Assembly: GCF_004122105.1 (NCBI RefSeq)
Contig: NZ_SBKN01000008.1
Span: forward strand, 1 to 64,000
Direction of reading: 5' to 3'
Source: Flavobacterium stagni
Lineage (GTDB): Bacteria; Bacteroidota; Bacteroidia; Flavobacteriales; Flavobacteriaceae
Length of the DNA: 64,000 nucleotides
A program made the position numbers and the translations under genes. This document shows, piece after piece, positions 35,646-44,600 of the stretch; within the stretch, counting starts at the first letter, position 1, and every line of letters begins with the position of its first letter. The notes beneath the pieces were generated by a model that did not search any database, was not told where the DNA came from, and saw only the letters and a program-made list of their open reading frames with translations.

Positions 35646-36361
35646 TATTTTTTGATAAGATAACGCACTACGGTTTCGGCAGCATGGAGTCCGAACAAAC
35701 AGGGCATCCACGAATTGGTGCCGTAAAACGACTTTTTAAAATTACTACCGTCGGTATGTTTGACACTATCATAATCGGGGCGTTCGCTGGAGTACACCAC
35801 TTTTACGCCTCCCGAAATACCTTCTTTCTTTAAGCGCTTGCGCACATGTTTGGCGAGGGGACAGTAATCGGTTTTGCTAATGTCGGTAACTTTAACTTTG
35901 GAGGCCAAAAACTTCCCTCCGGCGCCCATATTACTGATCACTTTCACGCCTTTGCGTTTGGCAGCAATCAATAGATTGAGTTTGGGCGTCACACTATCAA
36001 TACAGTCCAAAACATAATCAAATTCAGGCGAAACTAATTCAAATGCACGTTCTGGCGACAAGAATTCTTTGAGTATTGTGAGTTCGAGTTCGGGATTGAT
36101 ATCCAGCAAACGGGCGCCCATCAATTCCACTTTGGGCAACCCCACGGTAGAATGCAAGGCAGGCAACTGACGGTTGATGTTGGTAATATCCACCACGTCT
36201 CCATCGACGATGGTCATCTTCCCTACCCCTGCCCGTGCCAAAAACTCAGCCGCAAAAGAACCCACGCCCCCGAGTCCGACCACCAATACATTGGCTTTTC
36301 GTAATTTTTCTAATCCTTCCGTTTTAAATAAAAGTTCTGCACGTTCTTGCCAAACAGCCAT
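35645..36361 (-). CDS. tcdA: ThiF/E1-like enzyme, tRNA threonylcarbamoyladenosine dehydratase (TcdA)
   Basis: The 238 residues show the ATP-binding VLVVGLGGVGSFAAEFLARAG at about 24-44, DGDVVDITNINRQ, the catalytic Asp region YVLDCIDSVTPKLNLLIAA, and the downstream GAGGKFLASKVKVTDISKTDYCPLAKHVRKRLKKEG. These match TcdA/CsdL, which dehydrates t6A37 to cyclic t6A in tRNAs. It heads a four-gene minus-strand run. The family is firm; MoeB/ThiF alternatives are less likely because the zinc-binding CxxC pairs are absent. Confidence 0.92.
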   Translation of the reverse strand: MAVWQERAELLFKTEGLEKLRKANVLVVGLGGVGSFAAEFLARAGVGKMTIVDGDVVDITNINRQLPALHSTVGLPKVELMGARLLDINPELELTILKEFLSPERAFELVSPEFDYVLDCIDSVTPKLNLLIAAKRKGVKVISNMGAGGKFLASKVKVTDISKTDYCPLAKHVRKRLKKEGISGGVKVVYSSERPDYDSVKHTDGSNFKKSFYGTNSWMPCLFGLHAAETVVRYLIKK

Positions 36362-36510
36362 GTTTTTAGAATTATGAATTATGAGTTATGAATTGTAAAT
36401 GAAGTACAAAAATAAGGAATTGGGATTAGAGAAAAGAAGAAAGAAGCAAGAGAAAAGAGGGTGCTTGTTAAAAACAAGTTCTGATTTAGAAAGACTGAAA
36501 TATGATCTTG

Positions 36511-36656
36511 GAGTTAGTTGTAAGTGAATTAGTCGTAAGTGAATTAGTCGTAAGTCGTAAGTGATTTGAGTCGTAAGTGAATTAGTCGCAAGTCATATTT
36601 CGTTTTAAACTCTTGCTTCTTTCAGCGTAGCAGTCTTGCTTCTTTCAGCGTAGCGG
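36511..36656. repeat. 15-bp and 23-bp tandem repeats in the tcdA/tatD spacer
   Basis: 36511-36593 holds five units of GAATTAGTCGTAAGT (some variant) plus one 7-bp partial unit. 36611-36656 holds two copies of a 23-bp unit (TCTTGCTTCT...GTAGCAG, second copy GCGG). The rest of 36362-36778 is AT-rich with repeated 'aattcataactcataattc' words; no gene is seen in it. Confidence 0.85.
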
Positions 36657-36778
36657 TCTTTATTCTAGTAACACTATGTTTCACAAAGTAAGGCACAATG
36701 TAACACAATGATTTTAGTCGTATGTGGTTTTTAGCAGTTAGCCATAACTCATAATTCATAACTCATAATTCATAATTG

Positions 36779-37435
36779 CTAAAGCGGTCTTTCTTCTCCC
36801 CCAAACACCTCCACCCTATTTCGTTTAATGCGTCGTTCCAATTCGCTGACGTCCAGGTTGCGGTATTCGGCGGCTTTGGCATAGACGTCGGTGATGGATT
36901 CTTCGATTGTATCGGTTTCGAGGAAGATGCGGTTTTCGGGTACGGCAAGGAAAGCTGTTTTGAGTTCGGGATTGCGAAGTAAGTATTTCCCGAAGGAGAG
37001 GTAAAACCCGTGTTTGACGAGTTCTTGGGCGAGTTGGGCATTTTTGGAAAAGCCGTGCACGATGAGGGGCACGGAGAGGCGGTGTTGCTTTTTGAGGGCA
37101 ATTAATTCTTGAAAGGCGCCTACGAGGTGCAGCACTACGGGTTTTTGGTACTGTTCGGCCAAAATCAGATGCGCTTCAAAGACTTGCAGTTGGAGTTCGA
37201 ACGGCACCTCAATACGTTTATCCAACCCACATTCCCCGATGGCGAGGCAACCCGACTTGATCAAATGTTGCTCCACAATTTCCATGTGTAGTGGCCAAAC
37301 CGTCGCGTCAATAAACCACGGATGTATCCCAATGGAATAGACAGGCGGCGCTGGATCAAACTCCCAGGGGTATTGATTCACGAGTTCGATACAATTCGGT
37401 GTGGCGGTGTAGTGGTGGGTATGGAGGTTAAACAT
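36779..37435 (-). CDS. TatD-family metal-dependent hydrolase
   Basis: The 218 residues show TIM-barrel hydrolase motifs: HTHHYT at the N-terminus (metal ligands), GECGLDKR with the catalytic Glu at ~93, VVLHLVGAFQEL, a later HGFSKNA and LETDTIEESI near the C-terminus. This is the short flavobacterial variant (about 260 aa in E. coli TatD). The expected H of the third strand reads VLHLVGA, slightly altered from VIHCR. TatD proteins are metal-dependent DNases/exonucleases. Its gene stands alone between repeat-filled spacers. Confidence 0.88.
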   Translation of the reverse strand: MFNLHTHHYTATPNCIELVNQYPWEFDPAPPVYSIGIHPWFIDATVWPLHMEIVEQHLIKSGCLAIGECGLDKRIEVPFELQLQVFEAHLILAEQYQKPVVLHLVGAFQELIALKKQHRLSVPLIVHGFSKNAQLAQELVKHGFYLSFGKYLLRNPELKTAFLAVPENRIFLETDTIEESITDVYAKAAEYRNLDVSELERRIKRNRVEVFGGEERPL

Positions 37436-37601
37436 TTTAAAAAAGTTATGAATTATGAGTTATGAATTATGAGTTGGTCGATTAAAAATAGGAAATTTAG
37501 GGAGAAAAACAAATTATGCAATGGGTTTACTGCTATATTGAGCGTGAAACTACTGAACACTGATCACTGAATACTAATGACTGAATTCATTGCTTGCTAA
37601 A

Positions 37602-38035
37602 AAACCTTCACACCCAATCTTGTCATTTCGACCATCGGGAGAAATCCCATAGGATAGTCCCCTTTTTTTCGCTAAGCGAAAAACACTTTTATTTGTTTAT
37701 CTACAGCACCGTGAAAACTGTATGGGATTTCTCCTTGCGTAGAAATGACAATAAGCGGGGGATTTTTTCACTTAGCGAAAAACACTTTTTTATTTTCACC
37801 CACAGCACCGTGAAAACGGCATGGGATTTCTCCTTACGTCGAAATGACAACAGGGCGGGGGATTTATTTGCTTGTTAAAAAACCTTTACACCCAATTTTG
37901 TCATTTCGACCATCGGGAGAAATCCCATAGGATAGTCCCCTTTTTTTCGCTTAGCGAAAAACACTTTATTTTTACCTACAGCACCGTGAAAACTGTATGG
38001 GATTTCTCCTTGCGTCGAAATGACAACAGAACGGG
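37602..38035. repeat. Inverted-repeat element copies carrying GTCATTTCGAC ends
   Basis: Two near-complete copies (37602-37760 and 37879-38035) have ends TTGTCATTTCGACCATCGGG and a reverse-complement CGxxGAAATGACA end, enclosing GGAGAAATCCCAT and its mirror. A partial copy of the right half lies between them (37755-37860). Each carries a TTCGCTTAGCGAA-type palindrome. This layout, a small dispersed palindromic repeat, is known from Bacteroidota spacers. The remaining parts of 37436-38128 hold nothing else recognised. Confidence 0.8.
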
Positions 38036-38073
38036 GATTTTTTAGCGTGCAAAAAAAACCTTTCTGCAAACAA

Positions 38074-38104
38074 TAAAAAACCCAACCACTAAACGCAGTC
38101 GGGT
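38074..38104 (-). terminator. Terminator of the DUF6266 gene
   Basis: On the minus strand ACCCGAC pairs with GTTGGGT (38098-38104 with 38080-38086, one G-U pair) and is followed by six Ts. Confidence 0.7.
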
Positions 38105-38128
38105 CTTTAAAAGCAATTGTAGTGATTG

Positions 38129-38770
38129 TTACTGCACGGTTACACTTCCTAAGTAAATACTGGTCGAACAATCTTCGTCGGTGGTCATAGCGAATCCAAC
38201 CCAAATGTGAATTGTTTTTCCAATATAAACGGAAGGTAAAACGAAACTGGCTGTAGTAGCACTCCGTGAAGCTAGATTCAAATTACAAAGGGTATTGCCC
38301 AATTCGGGTTCATAAATTCCGATAAACAATCGATCGGTAGCCTGTGCTAAAACTTGTACACTGTTGTCGGTCCAATTCAACACCACAGTATTGTTAGCCT
38401 CTGCGGTTACGGAAGCGTTTTCAAGACCTGGAAGTGTCCCTTTGCTCAAAATCACTTTATTGTATTGCATTACAAAATCGGGATCCACGAATTCTACTGC
38501 CTCTTTGATGTGGTATGCAAAGGCTTTATTTCCTCTTGTTTTTTCGCCAAGATCACCCCCAAAGTAGCGGCTGAGGATTGGATTAAAGGGTGTTAAAAAA
38601 TCAATTACGGTTGTAAACTTCATGCGTTGTTGCATTTGCAATAGAGAAGGTTTTTTACCTGATTTACGAGGTAAACTGCGTAGGATTTCTTTACCGCGCC
38701 AATTGGCACCAATTACTGTTCCTACTTTTCCATTGAATGGACCTAAAATTCCTTTTTGATAGGTGGCCAT
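38129..38770 (-). CDS. DUF6266 family protein
   Basis: The 213 residues open with the family's conserved phrase MATYQKGILGPFNGKVGTVIGANWRGKEILRSLP, followed by a helical part (KPSLLQMQQRMKFTTVIDFL). A C-terminal beta domain (~115-213) has a fibronectin-like NNTVVLNWTDNSVQVLAQATDRLFIGIY segment. There is no signal peptide. The family is common in Flavobacteriia, often in several copies and near small HTH genes, and its function is unknown. The spacer upstream holds phased iterons that might control it. Confidence 0.85.
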   Translation of the reverse strand: MATYQKGILGPFNGKVGTVIGANWRGKEILRSLPRKSGKKPSLLQMQQRMKFTTVIDFLTPFNPILSRYFGGDLGEKTRGNKAFAYHIKEAVEFVDPDFVMQYNKVILSKGTLPGLENASVTAEANNTVVLNWTDNSVQVLAQATDRLFIGIYEPELGNTLCNLNLASRSATTASFVLPSVYIGKTIHIWVGFAMTTDEDCSTSIYLGSVTVQ

Positions 38771-38868
38771 AGTTTTTAAATTTAAAGATTAATACTAATT
38801 AAAATTGTCGTGGCGTTCGAACATCCATGAGTCAAAACTAGTAGAAAAAAAGGTCGATTGTTTACCTA

Positions 38869-38928
38869 TGACGTTAGTTGACGTACATTGACGTATTGTG
38901 ACGTAATTTGATGTCATCTGACGTAATT
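38869..38928. promoter_or_regulatory. Six TGACGT iterons with exact 10-bp spacing
   Basis: TGACGT (once TGATGT) starts at 38869, 38879, 38889, 38899, 38909 and 38919. One repeat per helical turn puts all on the same DNA face. They lie 99 bp upstream of the DUF6266 start. Confidence 0.85.
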
Positions 38929-38930
38929 TT

Positions 38931-38979
38931 ACCGAACAACTAGTGGTTTTGTTCGGTATTTGTTCGGTAATGCTTCGGT
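38931..38979. promoter_or_regulatory. TTCGGT iterons with 11-bp spacing and an inverted partner
   Basis: GTTCGGT occurs at 38951 and 38962 and CTTCGGT at 38973, an 11-bp period. ACCGAAC (38931-38937) is the exact inverse of the first. The array directly follows the TGACGT iterons. Confidence 0.8.
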
Positions 38980-39054
38980 ACCACCCACGAAAACACAGGG
39001 GTTCCCGCAAGAAATACCGAAGAAAACTGCACGATGACTGCACGAAAACCCTAT

Positions 39055-39160
39055 GCAGTGTACAGTGCTCAGTGTACAGTATACAGTTGGCAGTATTCAG
39101 TGTACTCAGCCAACTGATTACTGATCACTGCCAATTGATTACTGATCACTGATTACTGAA
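39055..39160. repeat. Short dispersed ACTGAT/CAGTGT word repeats
   Basis: The stretch is built from recurring words CAGTGTACAGT, ACTGATTACTGATCACTG and CCAACTGATTACTG, some palindromic (TGATCA). Similar text appears at 37553-37575. It is intergenic filler of a type often seen in flavobacteria. Confidence 0.6.
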
Positions 39161-39162
39161 AA

Positions 39163-39435
39163 CTATTCAAGTCGTTTTCGGGAATCTTCGGCGATAAGTT
39201 GGGTAATGTAATGTTTGGGATAATAACATAATCCGCCGATTTGCGTGTAGGGGATTTTCTTGTTTTTCCGTAAGCGGTACAGTGTACTTTCACTGATGTT
39301 AAACTGGCGTTTGACTTGAGCACTGTCTAGCCAGACTTCTTCGTTTGGAATTTGACGGATGATTTGGAGTAAGGTGGCGGCGAGTTCATTGATTTGCTGT
39401 TGTAAGCTATTCAATCGGGCATCATAGGGGTCCAT
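39163..39435 (-). CDS. Small excisionase/MerR-like helix-turn-helix protein
   Basis: The 90 residues have an N-terminal coiled coil (MDPYDARLNSLQQQINELAATLLQIIRQ) and a helix_turn_helix_17-like DNA-binding domain (EEVWLDSAQVKRQFNISESTLYRLRKNKKIPYTQIGGLCYYPKHYI, about 32-77). This wHTH type occurs in excisionases and in small regulators of flavobacterial accessory genes. It sits 392 bp upstream of the DUF6266 gene on the same strand, with the iteron arrays between them. Confidence 0.85.
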   Translation of the reverse strand: MDPYDARLNSLQQQINELAATLLQIIRQIPNEEVWLDSAQVKRQFNISESTLYRLRKNKKIPYTQIGGLCYYPKHYITQLIAEDSRKRLE

Positions 39436-40007
39436 AGAAGATTAAAAAAATAAGCGTTGTTTTCATTTTTGTTTTCGGTTTTGGTTCTCAAAATAGTGTA
39501 TTGACTTTTTTTTTCAAAAATCATTCCATTTTTTTTGGCACACCTATCCCTCTTTCAAACCCAAAACAATAACTACCAGCGCCTTACTAATCTATTTTTT
39601 GCTGGATAAAAAATAAAAAAGCTTGATTTTATTGGAGTTTTACCTTTCTTATTAGCTAAAAAATTGTTGGTTTCCGACCTGGATTTTACTAAGATAAATT
39701 GTTTGAAAAAATAAGAAATAGGAAAAATACTTTCGTAAAATAGGGTTTTTCCTATTGAAATAATTTTTTTACCAACAGACCAAAAACTATTTTTATGGCC
39801 TAAAGTTGGTTTTTACTCAAATAAAATGCTTTTGTACTGCTGCAGACATAAGGTATTATAAGTGAAAAACAACTTTAACAAAATGTACACTTTTTGTGTA
39901 CCATTATCAAAAAGTAAGAAATTACTTTTACAAGTACCGGAATACATGCCGTTGACAGCCGAAACGATTTCCCTACAAAAAGAGTAAAACCCTAACAACT
40001 CGTATAT
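39436..40007. other. AT-rich spacer with two hairpins ahead of the RHS locus
   Basis: No gene is seen in this ~570-bp, very AT-rich stretch. Two inverted repeats lie close together near the next gene: TACAC (39886-39890)/GTGTA (39896-39900), extended by AATG/CATT, and AAAAGTAA (39910-39917) with TTACTTTT (39922-39929) around GAAA. They may regulate the gene at 40008. Confidence 0.55.
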
Positions 40008-41672
40008 ATGCGCTCGTCAACAATTCTTCTTGCACTGACCCTAGGTTGGACTTCATCCCAATCGGTCGCCGCTCAAAAAATTTTATGGGATAAAAGTCTA
40101 GGTGGCAAACAATCCGATTACCTCATGGATGCCTTACCGACTCCCGATTATGGATTCCTTCTCGCCGGTTCGTCCTTGTCTATTAAATCTGGAAACAAAC
40201 AACAAACCACTCAAGGTGATTTGGACTTTTGGCTCTGGAAAATGGACGAAAAAGGCGACCAAGAATGGCAAAAAAACTTTGGCGGTAGCGGGAGTGACCT
40301 CCTCTATAGCATCACCGCATCACCCGATGGGGGTTACCTCATTGCAGGCACCTCCAATTCACCCAAAAGCTTTGATAAAAAAACAGCCTCCCTCGGAGGG
40401 GACGATATTTGGCTCATCAAACTCAACCCTCGGGGAGAAGAAGAATGGCAACTGACCCTAGGGGGAATGGACCAAGAAAAAATTGCCCAAGTCATTCCCA
40501 CACGCAATGGTGGTTTTCTTGTGGCAGGCTCTTCAGCCTCTGAGCCCCGTCAAGACCGCAGTCCGATGGATCCCAAAGCCCCTTCTCGATTAAAATCCGG
40601 TGCCTTGTACGGGGATTTGGATTATTGGGTAATCCAATTGAATTCCAAAGGCGAAGTCGAATGGCAACAAACCTATGGCGGCCAGTATGTAGACGAATTA
40701 CGCAGTGTAGCCGCCACTGCCGACGGCGGTTTTATTCTTGGGGGGTATTCCAACTCACCCGTGTCAGGAACCAAAACCGAACGCAACCGTGGTATTGGAG
40801 ATTATTGGGTGATTCGCATTGATGAAAAAGGAACAGTATTGTGGCAACGCACCCTAGGGGGCGACCAAGACGATCAATTATATAGCGTTTTGGTAACCCA
40901 CGATCAAAACATCCTTTTGGGAGGCAACTCCAATTCGGGGAGTAGTGACGAGAAAACAAGTTCGAACCAAGAAGGAACCGATTTTTGGTTAGTTAAATTG
41001 GATACTGCTGGAAATCTATTATGGCAACAAACCTACAATTTCGGTAAGACGGATGTTCTAACCACATTGGTAGAAAACAAAGACCATAGTTTATTGTTGG
41101 GCGGATTTGCACAAGGGGAATACAGTCTGTTGTCCAAAGGAAAAGGAAAGTTAGGATTGGGCAAAGGCGAACCCAAAGCCAAGAAAGGAACCGACGATTT
41201 TATTGCGTTAAAAGTAAACGAAAAAGGCGAAGAAATCTGGTCACGCACAGTGGGCAGTAACGGTAAAGAAGTCTTGCGCAAAGTGGTCGAAACCCGCGAT
41301 GGCGGCTACCTCATGGCAGGAACTTCATTTTCAAAAGCCACAGGTGACAAAACCAGTTCGGTAGGTCGCAACGATTTTTGGGTAGTCAAACTCAAAGACG
41401 AACAAAAACCCGATACACCCAAACTCACTATTGAAGCCTCTCCCAACCCAACCTATGGGTTTACTACTGTGGTAATTGGCTACGAATTTGAATCGGGAAC
41501 CGCCACAGTAGTGGATTTATCCGGACGGGTCTTGCAACAATTTGCCATTAATTCCCGAACCGTCCCCGTGGATTTAAGCAGCCTACCCGAAGGAATCTAT
41601 GTCGTTAACATCAAAACCGATAAACAAAGCGACGGCGTAAAAATTATTAAACGAACTACCAAAACCAACTAA
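40008..41672 (+). CDS. Beta-propeller-like repeat protein with T9SS type A sorting domain
   Basis: The 554 residues begin with a signal peptide (cleavage near SVAAQ, residue 23). About seven repeats of a ~50-75-residue unit follow, with phrases such as W.K.LGG...D......DGGYLIAGTSNS and DFWLVKLD..G...W, as in quinoprotein/WD40-like propellers. Residues ~470-554 are a T9SS type A sorting domain (IEASPNPTYGFTTV, then VVDLSGRVLQQF, LPEGIYVVNIKTDKQ...VKIIK). The protein should therefore be exported and anchored outside the cell. It stands 5 bp from the first RHS gene, so it is probably part of the RHS operon. Confidence 0.9.
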   Translation: MRSSTILLALTLGWTSSQSVAAQKILWDKSLGGKQSDYLMDALPTPDYGFLLAGSSLSIKSGNKQQTTQGDLDFWLWKMDEKGDQEWQKNFGGSGSDLLYSITASPDGGYLIAGTSNSPKSFDKKTASLGGDDIWLIKLNPRGEEEWQLTLGGMDQEKIAQVIPTRNGGFLVAGSSASEPRQDRSPMDPKAPSRLKSGALYGDLDYWVIQLNSKGEVEWQQTYGGQYVDELRSVAATADGGFILGGYSNSPVSGTKTERNRGIGDYWVIRIDEKGTVLWQRTLGGDQDDQLYSVLVTHDQNILLGGNSNSGSSDEKTSSNQEGTDFWLVKLDTAGNLLWQQTYNFGKTDVLTTLVENKDHSLLLGGFAQGEYSLLSKGKGKLGLGKGEPKAKKGTDDFIALKVNEKGEEIWSRTVGSNGKEVLRKVVETRDGGYLMAGTSFSKATGDKTSSVGRNDFWVVKLKDEQKPDTPKLTIEASPNPTYGFTTVVIGYEFESGTATVVDLSGRVLQQFAINSRTVPVDLSSLPEGIYVVNIKTDKQSDGVKIIKRTTKTN

Positions 41673-41677
41673 GAGCC

Positions 41678-44600
41678 ATGAGAAAATTCATCGTTACCCT
41701 TTGCTATGCCCTGCCGTTGTGGGGTATAGCACAGAATCCTGAAATAAAAAGTGAACTTCCCAATGTAATACCACCATCACCAACGGTGGCTGCGTTGATG
41801 AAATTTAATGAAATAGAAATAAGTCAATATACTGGAGTTCCAGATATTAGTGTCAGTTTATTTGAAACAAAAACAAGGTCGAATGAAATTAAAAATTTAA
41901 TTAAACTAAGTTATCACATTGCCAATATAAAAGCTGACGATGTTTCAACTGATGTCGGTTTAGGGTGGAGTTTATCGTATGGCGGAACCATATCAAGGAC
42001 GACAAAAGATTTACCTGATGAAATCAAAACACTATCTCAAAGTTATCTTAATGGTATACAAGGTCACAAAGGTAGATTCGGAATTTATCATAATAATTCA
42101 ATTTCTAATACTAATAGATTTTATGAATTATTAAATTTAGAAAGAGGGAATACAAATATTTCATTATCTGATACTGAAAGGAAAAAATTTTATTGGGAAG
42201 ATGTAAGTCTCGGCAAATATGATACAGAACATGATATTTGGCAATATAATTTTATGGGCTACAGTGGCAACTTCACTATTGAAAAAAATATCACGACTAA
42301 CTTATTAGAAGTAAAAAATAAAACTTCAAATGGATTAAAAATTGTCAACATTTACGACTCATCAACTTTTGAACCCCAATCTTTTATTGTTTATGATCCA
42401 AAGGGTAATAAATATGAATTTGATATTGTTGAAGAATCTAGTTCTACAATTTTTTCAGATATAAAATATTACTTTTTTGGGAGTTATATTAGTAGTCCTG
42501 AAAGTTTTATTTCATTACCCATAAATGTGAGAAGTGCTTTTCACCTCTCCAAAATATATGATAAAAACAACAATTTAATAATTGAATACATTTATAATGA
42601 TGAAAATGAAAGAATGACTGAGATAACAGAAATTCGATCGTTTGAATACAACTATTCTATCGGAGTTAATGGACCTGAAACTGTACTAGATTATTTAACA
42701 ATATACGATCCAAATAATTTATATCAATTAAATAAAGTCCTTGAACCAAAAGAAAGATTTACTGTAAATAAAATAGTAAACAATGTAAAAAAGATAAAAC
42801 AAATAAAAATAATTGGTTTAGGTAAATACATTTTTGAATGGGATAGCAACAGAAGTGACTTTTACGAAGTAGGTTATGCTGCATACAAACTTAACTCAAT
42901 TATTGAAAAAAATCTTGATGATGAAGTGCTATCTAAATACGAATTTAATTACTTCTACAATAACAAAAATGTATACAATAGAAATAAACTTTTTTTAGGA
43001 GAAATTAAGAAATATGATAAATTTTTGCTCCAATATACTTCACAAAAGCTGGAATATGAATTTTTAGATTACATGCCTAATCTTAATCTAGGTATTGATT
43101 ATTGGGGGTATCACAATGAAGTTAAACCTTATGACTTCAAGTATTATACAAAAAAAGTAACTCCTTTAATTTCAACACTAGGAGTTCTTAGGAAAATTGT
43201 GCACCCCACAAAAGGATGTACTGTATTTGAATATGAACCTAATAGTTACTCCTATATTGGAAGCCAACTATTAACTAACTTTAACGATAATCCTGACAAT
43301 TGGGATGAAAATATTCTACACCTTGAAATGCAGTCATTAAACAATCAATATAACCTTTTTCATATTCAAGACGAACATGATGTTGAAATCAGAGTTGCAA
43401 ATAATAATATTTTTAATACCTATTCAGACTTTAGGTTTTTAATTTATAAAAAAGACAGTCTGAATAACTTTGTTTTATACAAATACATCGAACCTGAAAC
43501 AGTTTTAAGTAATAATTTCTTTTTTTCTACAAAATTAATTGAAGGTGATTATAAAATTGCATTGTCCTCTTTAGATGTAAATTTTCCCAACAATTTCTCT
43601 TTAAATGTAGATTTTACGTATAAGACTAAAAAGTCACAGCAATTGAATTATGTTTATGGAGGTGGCAATAGAGTCAAAAGTATAAGTTACTTTGATGTGG
43701 ATGTGGATATAAATAATTTACAATTTACCCCCACCAAAAAGAAAACTAATTTCGAATATTTGAATGGGTCATTAGTTTATGGATTGCCCGTATTTGAATA
43801 CATAAAAACACTATTTACACTTATTAGATTTCCAGGTAGTTATAGTGGTTCTTATTTTAATGAAAATATTTTTGAAGTTAAGTATAGAACGGTTTCTACA
43901 AATAGCTTGAATGTAAACTTTAAAACTTACGGCTCGGATGTAGGTTATAAAAATGTAAAATCATTTGAAAATGGAAATGGACACAGTGAATATGATTTTA
44001 CATCAGCAATAGAGTTTCCAGAAGATGAAGAGGCATACAACAGAAATTATCCATTTTACCCTTCTAAAAATATTGATTACAAAAGAGGATTGTTGAAAGA
44101 ATTGAAAATATTTGATAGTAATGGAAGAATATTACAGTTTATTAAAAATGATTATCAATTTGATGAAGCAAACTTAGCAGATGAAATAACAGGATTTACA
44201 TCTTACATTACGACAAATAATTGTGCTTATAACCATCTTTTTAATACTTATGAAGCTTTTGAGAATGTTTCAAGAGCATATAATTCTTTAGAACCTTGTC
44301 CCGATGTGTTTACCAATATGGGGATAAAATTTATCTATAGTTCCTACGGCTGGGCCAAACTCGAGTCCAAAGAAACCAAAAACTACTTCTACGATGCCAA
44401 CAATACACAAAGCGAAGTGGTTACCCGTGAGTCTTTTCAGTACAATCCGCTGAATAAAATGATTGCCGAGCATAAAGTCATCAATAGTCTGGGGGAAGAA
44501 ACAGTCTCTTCATACGACTATCTCACTGATCCTGCTGCTTTGGCTCAAAATCGTATTGCAGAAATAGAACAAATAAAAGTAAATAAAAACAATGAAATTT

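Noticed and set aside
35646..35711. N-terminal extension of the DUF1648 protein
   Set aside because: The extra 22 residues lie within the ThiF gene; the ATG at 35645 overlaps its stop by one base and fits the family.
37594..38204. Open frames of 94 and 109 codons in the repeat-filled spacer
   Set aside because: They lie wholly in palindromic repeat copies or overlap the DUF6266 end and translate into repeat-derived text.
38869..38979. CRISPR array
   Set aside because: The repeats are only 6-7 bp with 10-11 bp period and no spacers; no cas genes nearby.
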